From the NCBI GenBank assembly GCA_028565635.1, contig JAOXYB010046025.1, forward strand, positions 1-10,917: a DNA stretch of 10,917 nucleotides, given 5' to 3'. The translations under genes were made by a program, and so were the position numbers. This document shows, in pieces, positions 1-8,839 of this stretch. The number at the start of each line of letters is the position of its first letter. Position 1 is the first letter of the stretch. Below the pieces are notes generated by a model. The model was not told where the DNA came from. It made no database searches and saw only the letters and a list, made by a program, of their open reading frames with translations. The DNA comes from Phoronis ovalis. Its lineage: Eukaryota > Phoronida > Phoronidae.

Positions 1-58
1 CCTACTGTTGTGTGCTACCTTTAGTTTACATCCGGCAGTGTTATCCGGTATTACCCGG

Positions 59-132
59 GGGTATTACACCATTGTCTCCCGCCAGGTAGCGCTTCCAGTG
101 CCATCTGGTGGAAGACAATGGGTATTACACCA
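59..132. repeat. imperfect inverted repeat framed by a 13-base direct repeat
   Basis: Arms 71-92 and 98-119 are inverted copies of each other around a 5-base loop (TTCCA). 17 of 22 positions match and all five differences are transitions, three of which would still pair as G-U in RNA. The structure is bracketed by exact copies of GGGTATTACACCA at 59-71 and 120-132, the left copy sharing its last base with the arm. A further GGTATTAC occurs at 47-54. It resembles a small foldback element or a nested duplication; no coding or tRNA identity was found. Confidence 0.6.
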
Positions 133-319
133 GCCCAGGGGGTACGTCGCAAAAACTGGATCCTCTCACCTATTTTTACCTGCCAGAAAAACGGGTTTGC
201 TTGACTTCTTCTTGCTAAAAAATAAAAGTGCTAATATGTGTGTGTTGGAAAACCGCCGGTTTAGTTGCTAATAGTGAAAAACCAAGTTTTAATCCCAATA
301 GTCCCAGCGGATGACAAGT
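133..319. other. no gene seen; scattered copies of an AAAAACYGGATCCTC-like core
   Basis: One clear copy of the downstream array's core, AAAAACTGGATCCTCT, lies at 151-166, and weaker look-alikes occur near 183 and 276. The open frame running from position 8 across this region has no recognisable protein features. Confidence 0.5.
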
Positions 320-456
320 AAAAAAACTGGACCCACTCTGCTAATTTGGTAAGAAATAATTGATTATCTCTCCAAATTTGATCAAAAAACCGGATCCTCT
401 GCCAATTTGATCAAAGAACCGAATCCTCCGCTGTAATTAATTTGGTCAAAAAACTG
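320..456. repeat. degenerate tandem repeat, unit about 30-35 bases
   Basis: Successive copies begin at about 320, 350, 383, 413 and 448 (the last partial). Each starts with an A-rich run, continues with a CYGGATCCTCTGC-like core, and ends with AATTTGATC or AATTTGGTC. The second copy is the most diverged. The unit length varies through small insertions, so this is an old array, not a fresh microsatellite. Confidence 0.65.
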
Positions 457-615
457 CGAGTCTAATACACCCGCCTTATGGACTTATGGTTCATATCAGG
501 AATTGAAATTTATAGCAAGATTATACACAGGTATATATGATACTAATTCATCTTCAGAAGGCCTTTAATTGTTACCGGACTCCATGAAGTCCTCTATGTA
601 GGAAGCTATTGACAA

Positions 616-1012
616 TGGGTGTTCAGTCGGTTGATTGGTTTTCGATCATACATAGTAAACAGAAATCAAAAACTACGTGTCAATGGAGTATTATGTGAAG
701 AAGCTACTACAAACTGTGGAGTTCCTCAAGGCAGTATTCTTGACCCATTACTCTTTTTGACTTATATAAATGATATGCAAATTACTTCTACTTTATGCAA
801 ATGACAGTGACATCTCCTTTTCTCATCCCAGATTAGTGAAAAATAAGGTTTCAAAATTAGAATTATGTTCAAGTTATAGTGGTATGGTCTTTAATAAATT
901 ATCTATGTACTTTGCTAAAACTGAATGCATTTTGTTTGGTTCAAAAAAGGGTGAAAGTAAGAAAGGTAATTTTTTTTTGTATTATGTGAAATGGGAGAAT
1001 AGAGTAGAATAG
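616..1012 (+). pseudogene. decayed non-LTR retrotransposon reverse transcriptase fragment (Jockey/CR1-type)
   Basis: This is part of the palm domain of a LINE reverse transcriptase, which would copy the element's RNA into the genome. From 616 one frame reads a fingers/palm segment (FRSYIVNRNQ), then CGVPQGSILDPLLF (about 715-756) and YINDM, and stops at 805. The match resumes in the next frame from about 773 with CKLLLLYAND (active-site box at 794-805), then NKLSMYFAKTECILFGSKK (893-949), and stops at 1010. The usual GVPQGSILGPLLF carries Asp for Gly. The catalytic YADD box reads YAND, losing the first of two metal-binding aspartates. The few residues expected between the YINDM and CKLLL segments are missing, so there is a frameshifting deletion near 775. 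With no endonuclease, no start and only about 130 of some 900 residues present, this is a dead 5'-truncated copy. Clade assignment is by motif style only. Confidence 0.88.
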
Positions 1013-1230
1013 CCCAGTTTGAACTATGTATCATAGTTCAGCACTGATATATGCATGGTGATGTTATATTTTTTATTTTTGTATTTTACATTTTTTTTAT
1101 TTTGTACTGTAATTGTCAAATAGTTTTTAAGAGTTTTTTTGGACTCTAGTATTTATCATCTTGCTTTTTTCCGCAACGGATCCCTTTGGAAACGGGGTGT
1201 AAGGACTGTCCTTGATAAGGGATAAACAGT
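1013..1230 (+). mobile_element. probable 3' tail of the same LINE
   Basis: T-rich sequence follows the reverse transcriptase fragment and then a distinct block at about 1165-1225. That block can fold: ATCCCTT (1180-1186) pairs with AAGGGAT (1217-1223), enclosing a small hairpin of AAGGA (1201-1205) and TCCTT (1209-1213). Non-LTR elements often carry a structured 3' end that their reverse transcriptase recognises. Orientation and position fit, but the true end of the element (near 1230) is not marked by an obvious target-site duplication. Confidence 0.45.
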
Positions 1231-1777
1231 TTACAAACCGCTACACTTTAAATTGTTATTCTACTTTATGCTTTTATCATCATACGAGTTTTTTTTACCT
1301 TATTATTTTCATTTGTGGATATTAAAATAGATCTCATTTTATATTCTTTGATGCTGTTTCGTTCTTATTTTGCAAGTTGTTTTTGTTTATTGTTTTATCT
1401 AAAATATACTTACTAACTTGATCCTCTGGGGCCGCACATGATCCCTATGCAGCCGAAAGTCTGAGTAAACCCCCGCGCCCCCCCCCCCCCCGTTTAGCGA
1501 AGCACTCAATAGTGGCCAATAAGCCCTGTATGTTCTTCGACAGTACCCAATCATGAACTTTTATATATGCTAGACGCATTGCTTCTGTGTGATTTGTAAA
1601 TGCACATTGAGTTAAGCCAGCAGGAATCTACACGTGGGGATCAGGTCATTCAGCTAGAAACACTGAACTATACATGATAATGCAAGTATCATATGTTTTT
1701 ACCAGTATTTTGCAAGTTTACTAAATAAATGAACACTTCAAAAAAAAAAAACAATCGAAACTATTTTTAAGTACTAC
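1231..1777. other. no gene seen; poly-C run and possible retroposed 3' end
   Basis: The stretch is AT-rich apart from a GC-rich island at about 1425-1500 containing a 14-base C run (1478-1491). An AATAAA at 1724-1729 is followed 10 bases later by twelve A residues (1740-1751), the layout of a polyadenylated transcript end copied into DNA. I could not recognise any parent transcript. Confidence 0.4.
1478..1491. repeat. poly-C homopolymer (14 C)
   Basis: An uninterrupted run of 14 C preceded by CCCCCGCG. It is a slippage-prone tract with possible i-motif/G-quadruplex character on the two strands. Its length is also a common place for sequencing error. Confidence 0.9.
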
Positions 1778-2759
1778 ATGCGCTCGGACTGCGCTAAAAC
1801 GACAGGCAAAGTGACCAGGAACCGAGACGGAGCAGAATGTCACCAACTATGACGAACAAATTATCGTCATATACCTATTTGTATGGAAATGAACAAGAGA
1901 ATAAAACAGTGGAAAAATTTATAGGATGATAAAAATAGACGTAAACAAGGAAATAAAACAGATATTGCGTATGATGAATAAATGTACATGAACGATTGCA
2001 TGTCTATACTGCAGGACGCCAATTAATATCACGGGGTTTATATCGCGCTAATTCACACATTAATATCAATACACTTTTTTAAAGCACAAGTATCAAATAT
2101 TGACAAGCATAAATTACATTTTATTTGATTAGTGCGCGTATTTTGAGGTAATTTGAGTATAAATATTTGAACTTCTAAAAAATGCAATAATGACATGCAC
2201 AAACATCTAGACTGAGCCCATTTCGGCCCTTCAAAATACATATATCATCTTTATATTGAATTGATAAATTTTCATGCAGCACCTTTGAAAGAAATTCATC
2301 TCTTAGATCAGCACCGAATTTGAATTTTTACAAACCGAGAATTTTCATGCCACGTACGTCATGATAAAAATACATGTGCATTTTTCTATTGTGTTAGATG
2401 ACTCGGGCAGATTATCATTTCGGGAATTATCACGATAAAATTGAGATAACAGTTGTTTAAGACGGTTTACCTCTAGCACCCGTTTTGCATTATCTCGTAT
2501 TGATATAGAATACGAAATATCTTTGAAAAAAAATATTGATGTATTTTCTGATATCTTGAATTTCGCTAATTTTTTTTTTTTTACATACATGATATAATTT
2601 AGTTTACTTGAATGATTCAACTACTAACATTACTACGAGTTATGTATTGTATAGATCGTTTGTTGTATTCCCTGTGTTTGCATTGTATAGCTATTTCTAC
2701 GATAAAAAGATTCCAACAATGCATGCACCTTTGGTACATAGTTCTCTTTGTCAGTGTTT
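1778..2759. other. no gene seen
   Basis: A GC-richer patch at about 1778-1855 holds a 24-codon frame starting with ATG (1778) and ending in TGA, with no recognisable motif. The open frames on the minus strand at 2053-2241 and 2345-2620 have low-complexity Lys/Phe runs from A/T tracts and no domain signature. The segment at about 2420-2510 within the second is the least simple part, but I see no splice-site context to support it as an exon. Confidence 0.4.
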
Positions 2760-3020
2760 AAGCAGCTAGGTAAACATGCACCTAGCATGTGACCCAGGGG
2801 GTAACTTCCATAATTTTTATATGTGGGGACGCTGCACCCAAACTTTCAAACTCTTAACAGCTTTCGAAAAAAAAATTTAAAAATATCCCTTTCTCGGACG
2901 AGAGTCTTGGTTACAGACCCTTTTTCGGAAAATACGGGGATAAAAACGAAACGCATACCCATGTATCTCGTTAATGAGAGTCACTCCCCGGGCATGTACC
3001 TGCCGAGCATATACTAAAGT
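2760..3020. other. GC-contrasting block of unknown nature, possibly an old repeat
   Basis: Base composition rises here relative to both flanks. A perfect hairpin, GCTAGGT (2765-2771) with ACCTAGC (2780-2786), lies at its left edge. A 64-codon frame on the plus strand (2823-3017) and a roughly 40-codon frame on the minus strand within about 2850-2965 are both open, but neither shows a domain I can name. A dispersed repeat seems more likely than a gene. Confidence 0.3.
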
Positions 3021-3154
3021 ACACATCTTTCACGGGGAACTTAATACCACATTAGTGTGAAGCAGGCTCAGAAGCAGGTCATAAAAATAACTCTTTAACA
3101 TCACACCGAGCGTTTTTAAATCTGGAAAGGAAATTACTGAGAAAGGTAAAATTG

Positions 3155-3195
3155 TAATATATATAATATATTATATAATATATAATATGTAATAT
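3155..3195. repeat. AT-rich imperfect repeat (TAATATA-type)
   Basis: The tract is made only of A and T except for one G, with overlapping TAATATA/TATATAAT units that are largely self-complementary. It could extrude as a cruciform; no function is implied. Confidence 0.85.
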
Positions 3196-3362
3196 ACAGG
3201 CATGTGTCCATGCAGTGTGGCAGTATGTATCATCTTTAATAGTACAGTAATATTTCATTTGGATTACCTGTAAAAAGCGTGTTGAAGCTGGGCAATAGAG
3301 GTGCTTGTGATCATCAAACGGTCCCGCTCACGGTCTACGGGTACGTTGGCATTAGTCATGGC

Positions 3363-3386
3363 TGGTGTTTGACATATGTCACACCA
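3363..3386. repeat. nested perfect inverted repeat
   Basis: TGGTGT (3363-3368) pairs with ACACCA (3381-3386), with the 10-base palindrome GACATATGTC (3371-3380) inside and only two unpaired T residues between. It contains a CATATG E-box-like core. Confidence 0.8.
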
Positions 3387-4594
3387 ATCCCTTGAAACAC
3401 TGGGATGACACTTAAATACGGACTTAACTAGTATGTTGCTCAATGAAGACTAGGAGGCCAATGAAGACCCTTCCGGCATGAGATACAATATTAGAAAGAC
3501 ATTTTATTTTATTAGGTAGAAATATAAAAGAAAATACAACCGAAAAATAATTGACTGTACTTGCCACCAGCATAAGGCTAACTAAACCCGTAAAACAAAG
3601 ACAGAAAATTAAGAACATTTTTATCCAAAATTGCTGTATTAAAAAAATGTACGCATTTTTAAATACCTCTATTTAATTATTTTTAACTGTTTTGACTTTT
3701 CTGATTTCATGTATTCACAAAAAATGGTTTTGGATACCAAAACCGCGGCAATTTATATCCATTTTAAAACATGCTGTGCAACCAAAATTGAGGTAATGCA
3801 GGAGATAAAAGACAAATATATACAAAATTGTTATAAAATAATCTTATTTATTAAAACATATTAAGCGTTGCATGTACATGTAAATGCAAAATATTATTAT
3901 TTAAATTCTAATAATTTTAGTCAGACATTCATCATAGTACCATAAGAGCATGTTATTGTAGTAACCCACTGAAGCGATTAGTTAAACTCAGGTAAACAAT
4001 GATCATGAATCAGATAGCAAATCATGTATGATTGCGAAATCTTTCCCTTAAGCCGGAGTGTGCCGCACCTTGTACATAGTCTATTAGAGACATAGAATAA
4101 TTGATAAATCGAACATTTCTACATACTCAAGTAAAGGTAAGCAAGAAATTAATTCTGTTTGTATACCGTAAGGTAGATCATAAGAATGATTGTGTTTCAT
4201 GAAGGTGTTTCATTGGTTCAAAGTGGCCGTAAAACGTAAAAGTGAACCTCGTTGCAATAGCACGATCCGCAGCAAGATTCATATTTAGCCAGGATTTAAC
4301 AATGTCATTTTTGAATTTTTAAATTACACATTTTCTTATAATAAACATGTAAACTAAAATCTTGTTTCGAGAATAAACAAAGTTTCAGATACTCTGGAGC
4401 AGTTTTATTGAACCGTAGGTATTCTGGTGGCCCTAAAGGGATAAGATAATTGTTTTAAAGTGTATTTTGTATTTATTGATAGAACTTATGTCCCATGTAG
4501 CCTATAAGCATATTTATTGTTTTTTAACATTAATTTATTGGTTTTTCTCAAACTTTATTGTACTATGTATTATAATTGTATTGTGTATCTATAG

Positions 4595-4652
4595 GTACGG
4601 TCCTGCTGGAGATCAGTGTGCTATAGCACTGAATGCCAAACTGCGTAAATAA
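4595..4652 (+). mobile_element. probable 3' end of a non-LTR retroelement
   Basis: A GC-richer block interrupts T-rich sequence and contains a 12-base perfect palindrome GTGCTATAGCAC (4618-4629). A second pairing, TCAGTG with CACTGA (4613-4618, 4627-4632), overlaps it. It ends in GTAAATAAG and runs straight into a trinucleotide microsatellite. A structured segment followed by short tandem repeats is a usual 3' terminus for LINEs and for SINEs that borrow their tails. The short frame YGPAGDQCAIALNAKLRK ending here could be read as a C-terminus, but I do not recognise it as one. Orientation + is inferred from the tail. Confidence 0.45.
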
Positions 4653-4681
4653 GTACTATTACTATTACCACTACTATTATA
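4653..4681. repeat. imperfect ACT/ATT trinucleotide microsatellite
   Basis: ACTATTACTATTACC-type units continue to about 4681, then degrade into AAT-rich sequence. It directly follows the putative retroelement terminus and probably arose from it. Confidence 0.75.
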
Positions 4682-5120
4682 AATAATAAAAATAACAATA
4701 CTGACTAGAAGTGCCTTTTAATAAAGGCCAGGTGGCACACACATGAATAATGTCCTCACAAGCTCACAAATTACGACCTCTACACTCCCGGATATCTAAA
4801 TGCTATAACCACCGAGTAACTCTTTGAGAGCTATAAGAGGTCACCTGTTAACAATCGTTCAAAAGCGCACAGCAGCAACCTAGTGAGGCCAACATAGAAT
4901 AATTATGTAAACACATTAAAATATAGGCTTTTGAAAGTTGCCAGTTATATAGCTAACGCAACAGGATCTACATACTAGTTAAATTCAATGGTATTTGTAG
5001 TGGAGTCTGGGAGCAGTATAACTGTACAGTTAACCTAACAGGTATTCAGCTTGTTTTCTAGCAGGGTTTTGGTATCTGGCGTTTTTGCTAATCTTTAAAA
5101 GACTATGCACGATTTCTAAA
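4682..5120. other. no gene seen
   Basis: Mixed AT-rich sequence with frequent stops in all frames; no repeats or motifs stood out. Confidence 0.5.
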
Positions 5121-5189
5121 TAGCCCAAGCAGTAGAGTGTCTGCCGGGCTGTGCTATTAATATATAGATGCTAATGCCGGTGCCAATCC
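5121..5189 (+). mobile_element. tRNA-derived SINE-like head
   Basis: TAGCCCAAGCA (5121-5131), followed by GTAGAGTG, matches the RNA polymerase III A box TRGYNNARNNG at 10 of 11 positions. GGTGCCAATCC (5179-5189) matches the B box consensus GGTTCGAATCC at 9 of 11. The boxes start 58 bases apart, longer than in a standard tRNA (about 44) and close to a long-variable-arm tRNA or a SINE with an insertion. No intact acceptor or anticodon stem can be drawn, so this is a tRNA-derived repeat or relic, not a working tRNA gene. Its 3' end is not clear. Confidence 0.42.
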
Positions 5190-6114
5190 AGTAGTTAGAC
5201 TATGTCGTAATAGTTATAGTCTATATCCGTGTGATTTTCAGTCCGGTGGACAGTCTTCATGAAACATGTTTTAAATAAGTTTGTGAAAATAAATTAATGC
5301 CCTGCGCTTGAGTGAAGTTAAGAATTGTGTTCAGTAGAATCAGTTGTTGCGATCGGATGTGAATGTTCCGTGGTGTTGTAAAGGTGGAAATGACCCCTCT
5401 GCACAGACTGCTACCTACTACTAATGTAGTCAGTATATGCGTGTGTCAGCTAAATGAGCAGTGGAACACTATAGAGGACGGCAATAATCGGACTATGTAG
5501 TAATGAGAATATGGGCATTCTTATCGTCCACAAATAGATATATTAATTTCCACGCGGACATTGTCAATGTGAATATTAATGAACATCTTGAAACTGTGTT
5601 TACAAAACTAGCAAACGGCTAGGCACAGGTTCTATGGAGATAATTATCCCCGAAATAGTCCACATACATAAATAGTAGATCTTGTAACTTAGCATATGCA
5701 GACTAGTAGTGAAACTTTATCCAACGCTTCCATGTCCACTTGAAAAGGTATGATATGCCGTTTTAATTTGTTTGCGAGAAATTAGATATATTCAAGCATT
5801 TTTTATCAGTGTAAGTGATATATATGATAGCTTTAAACTGGATTCAACATTTCTGAAAACGCCTTTTGTTAAAAATATCGTTTCGCAAAAACCGTTATAA
5901 TTCTTATTGCCTGCAGTAAGTGACGCAAAAGCATTCAAAATTGCCCCACATTGACCGAGCCTGGGGCAGGGCTGTTACCCGGGTATTTATTGCTTTTCAT
6001 AAGGATTAAATCGGAACCATACACACTTCTGTGCGTAAAATTGTCACCTACCAATATATAATGCAGTTTCTTTAACTCCATTTTATAGTTTTTGTAACCA
6101 GTGCTATGAATATT

Positions 6115-6162
6115 GGTTAACCAGGCTCGAGGTTAACCTAATGACATTTCTCAAGGTTAACT
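6115..6162. repeat. three spaced GGTTAAC motifs, two of them perfect palindromes
   Basis: GGTTAACC occurs at 6115-6122 and 6131-6138, and GGTTAACT at 6155-6162. The start-to-start spacings are 16 and 24 bases. Clustering of an 8-base palindrome is unlikely by chance at this density, but no binding factor is identified. Confidence 0.7.
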
Positions 6163-7666
6163 GATTACATAGTTTTTCTTGTTGGCATTGAATAAAGAAT
6201 TATTTTTGTAGTAAATACCAACCGAAATTTTCTGAAATTAAGCCAATATCGAAATTTTTAACATTTAGAGGGTTTTCTTTAGCTTTTCAAAATTCATAGC
6301 TCCCCTTCCCAATAATATCTCCCCGGCTGTTCGGCAATATCTGGACCGGTGTAGATACGTGTATATAGTGACACAATCAGAAGACATTTTGACAACTATG
6401 TCATATTAACAATGAGCTATGCATTTGATTTTATTAATGTGTTTTTTTAATCTTAGAGTTTATATACTGATATATGATTCTCACAGAAAAAGCTATTCGA
6501 AGAATGTGTGTATTCAGTTTTTTTCTATTTTGTGTTGTTTTGCAAACCTACATTCAGACCAATTCCTTATTAATATATATTATATTTATCCTTGGACTGT
6601 ATTATTTTTTAAAGAGAAAAGAAGTACAAAAGCTTAGACTAAAACCCTTTATATATTAGACTAGTTTCTTGTAGTCGTCTCTGTGATTATGAATGATATA
6701 ATTAAATATATAAATAATTCAAAAATACTGTGTATCATTTTCTTTAGAGTTGGTAAGCATTTTTGAAAGAAATTTCATTATCATCTTCTAATGTAACGCA
6801 GCTAGAAGCAAACTTCGTTCTAAAGAGACATACCTTGACATAACATATATTCACATAAATATGTAAATGTCAGTGAGCAATGCATCTAATTAATGTTGCA
6901 TTAGAAAAAAGGGAATGGTGGTGTCGGCGTGGGTTTTACGGAACAAGTACAGGGATATTTTGTATTAGAATGTGGCAGAAATTCTGTTTCATTAGATCCG
7001 GTTTCAGTTTAAATGAACTTTCCTAATATCAAGCATATGTTTACTAACACTGTCAGTTTTTGTTACACCAAATTAGGACGAATTACCCATAAATTATTTC
7101 TTTTAAATATGACGTCGAACAGTCAGTTTTCATTTTTAGGTCAAGCTAGTTATTTTCAATTTTTCCGGGGTTATTTCATTCCACAAGGGACACAGTTTCG
7201 GGGTCATGTCACAGTAACAATTATACAAATGCTCAATCAAAGCTGAAAGGAGTGCACTAAAAAATAATAAGGAAATCTAAACAAAGTACACTTCAGCTTC
7301 AGATGTAAATCAGTCAGGCAAAAATTAGAAAAGTTGCTTAATATTGCCTGACCAGTGAAATCACGGTAATTACGCACCAAGCTGCGGTAAGTGAATGTAG
7401 ACAAGGAAATAGAGAAATCTACCATCCATTAAAATGTGAATATTAGATCATATTTACATATATCTTTAGAATTAGTGCTTATTTTATTGTACCATCGTAA
7501 TGTTGAAATTTACATTATACGTACATAGTATTAGACTGGACTCAGTCTGAATAATGATTATTTTTTCACTCAAATTGTCTAAAGTGCTGATTTAGTCATA
7601 TTTAAATTTTGATAGTTTGATACCGAAAAGGCCCCCAAAACCCCAATTTTATATTTTTTTATTTTC

Positions 7667-7832
7667 AGTACTAATAATGATAGTACTCTTATAAATGATG
7701 AAATATGAGTAAAATTATCAAAATTGTCAAGTATCAGTATATTAAATCTAATAATATATAATTAGTCCTTTCAGGGGTCCTTTCTCAGCCTGTACACAGG
7801 CTAACATAGTATCTGTATCATAGAAGATACAG
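7667..7832. repeat. three perfect 7-bp hairpins in 166 bases
   Basis: AGTACTA/TAGTACT lie at 7667-7673 and 7681-7687, AGCCTGT/ACAGGCT at 7787-7793 and 7796-7802, and CTGTATC/GATACAG at 7813-7819 and 7826-7832. Each has a loop of 2-7 bases. The last two are adjacent. They may be part of a small non-autonomous element, but no terminal inverted repeats or target duplications were found. Confidence 0.65.
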
Positions 7833-8610
7833 GAAATTTCCATGGTATTGTGTCATATGCACAGTACTCTCTTACCATCGTGTTTCTGAAAATAAATCCA
7901 AATTTAATTACCCATACAGTATCGACTTTGAATATAAGTAATATTGATTATTAATTTATGTAATGCATATATGGTGTTACTTATACATTTGCTGATAGGT
8001 TGTTAGATATTATTTCTAAATAACGGTGGCAAATGAAGATGAATTCCATTCTCTACTGGTTTGCTCACTTTATGATGAGTTACGTAACAATCATGATATA
8101 TTAAAGAATACTTGTTTGAGTAAATCCTGATCAGTTGAAATATTTTCAGTTGCTAAGCTTCTGATAATTTCTACATCAAATAAAATTGTATTGGGTACTC
8201 AAGGTATTTCAATTCATACTGTACTTATGTTATTGCAAAAAATTGTACTTAGCAAATATACTCGTATAAAACATTTTTAAGGTATTCGTCAATTGAGTAG
8301 TGGAAATGTAACAAATGCTAATTATTTTAATAGAGGATCTGGGATCAGTAAAATTAATTTTATTGGTCCCATGTTCTTTACTTCAAAATGTTGCGAAATT
8401 TAATCCAAAATGAATGCTATGGGATTTGAATTGGGTTTGTAGGAGGGTTTCGTGAGTCGGTGATGAGAATAATGTAATCACTGAACTTTGAAATTTTGAG
8501 ATAACCTGGATAATACAAACCAAATGCACAGATAATCTAGATATGCACATCCCTTTAATAATGTTCCATTTATATTAATATACTCCACTGCATCTGGTAA
8601 AGTCACATGA

Positions 8611-8640
8611 AAAACAAACCAATCATATGGCCGAGGGCGC
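8611..8640 (+). promoter_or_regulatory. possible 5' non-coding exon / promoter-proximal segment of the ABCA-type gene
   Basis: A CCAAT pentamer at 8619-8623 precedes a short GC-rich stretch (GGCCGAGGGCGC) that ends directly at GTAAGA (8641), a strong donor sequence. If used, it would splice to the acceptor at 8839 across a 199-base 5' UTR intron. The upstream limit and the transcription start cannot be seen. This is inference from splice-site quality and GC contrast only. Confidence 0.25.
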
Positions 8641-8839
8641 GTAAGAAATTAAAACTGACCGAAGAGTCCTCGGTCCACCTTAACGTTGATATAATATGTT
8701 ATATAATATGATACTTTTTTTGGTCCTAAATCGGTTAGAAAAAATAAATTTGTATATAATGAAGAGTCATGAACTTATGACGCAGGTCAAATGTTTGTAC
8801 AATATATATTGGTATATAATAAGGTTTGTTTTTTTACAG

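Larger units (their letters stand above)
3021..4594. other. no gene seen; AT-rich intergenic sequence
   Basis: It contains an AT microsatellite (3155-3195) and a nested inverted repeat (3363-3386). The minus-strand open frame at 3424-3618 is hydrophobic because of A/T-rich codons and has no family signature. No splice-bounded exon was recognised. Confidence 0.45.
5190..8610. other. long AT-rich intergenic stretch, no gene seen
   Basis: No splice-bounded exon or domain was recognised in 3.4 kb. Small structures include TGCCCCA/TGGGGCA (5942-5948 and 5962-5968), a GGTTAAC cluster (6115-6162) and hairpins at 7667-7832. Plus-strand open frames at 6419-6659 and 7013-7246 are hydrophobic because of T-rich codons or featureless. 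Regulatory DNA for the downstream ABCA-type gene could lie here, but nothing specific supports it. Confidence 0.45.

Noticed and set aside
8-271. 87-codon plus-strand open frame at the left end
   Set aside because: It reads through the inverted repeat and direct repeats and shows no domain, signal peptide or splice logic.
2345-2620. 91-codon minus-strand open frame
   Set aside because: Its ends are Lys/Phe runs from A/T homopolymers; the middle part is plausible protein-like sequence but has no known motif and no splice or promoter context.
4467-4652. 61-codon open frame ending YGPAGDQCAIALNAKLRK
   Set aside because: The N-terminal part is T-rich noise; the end is better explained as a retroelement 3' terminus leading into a microsatellite.
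6419-6659. Two overlapping hydrophobic open frames that could suggest a small membrane protein
   Set aside because: Hydrophobicity follows from T-rich codons in AT-rich DNA, and two frames are equally open, which argues against coding constraint.
7631-7645. CCCCCAAAACCCC, resembling ciliate telomere repeat
   Set aside because: Only about one and a half units, in the middle of intergenic sequence; chance in a C/A-rich patch.
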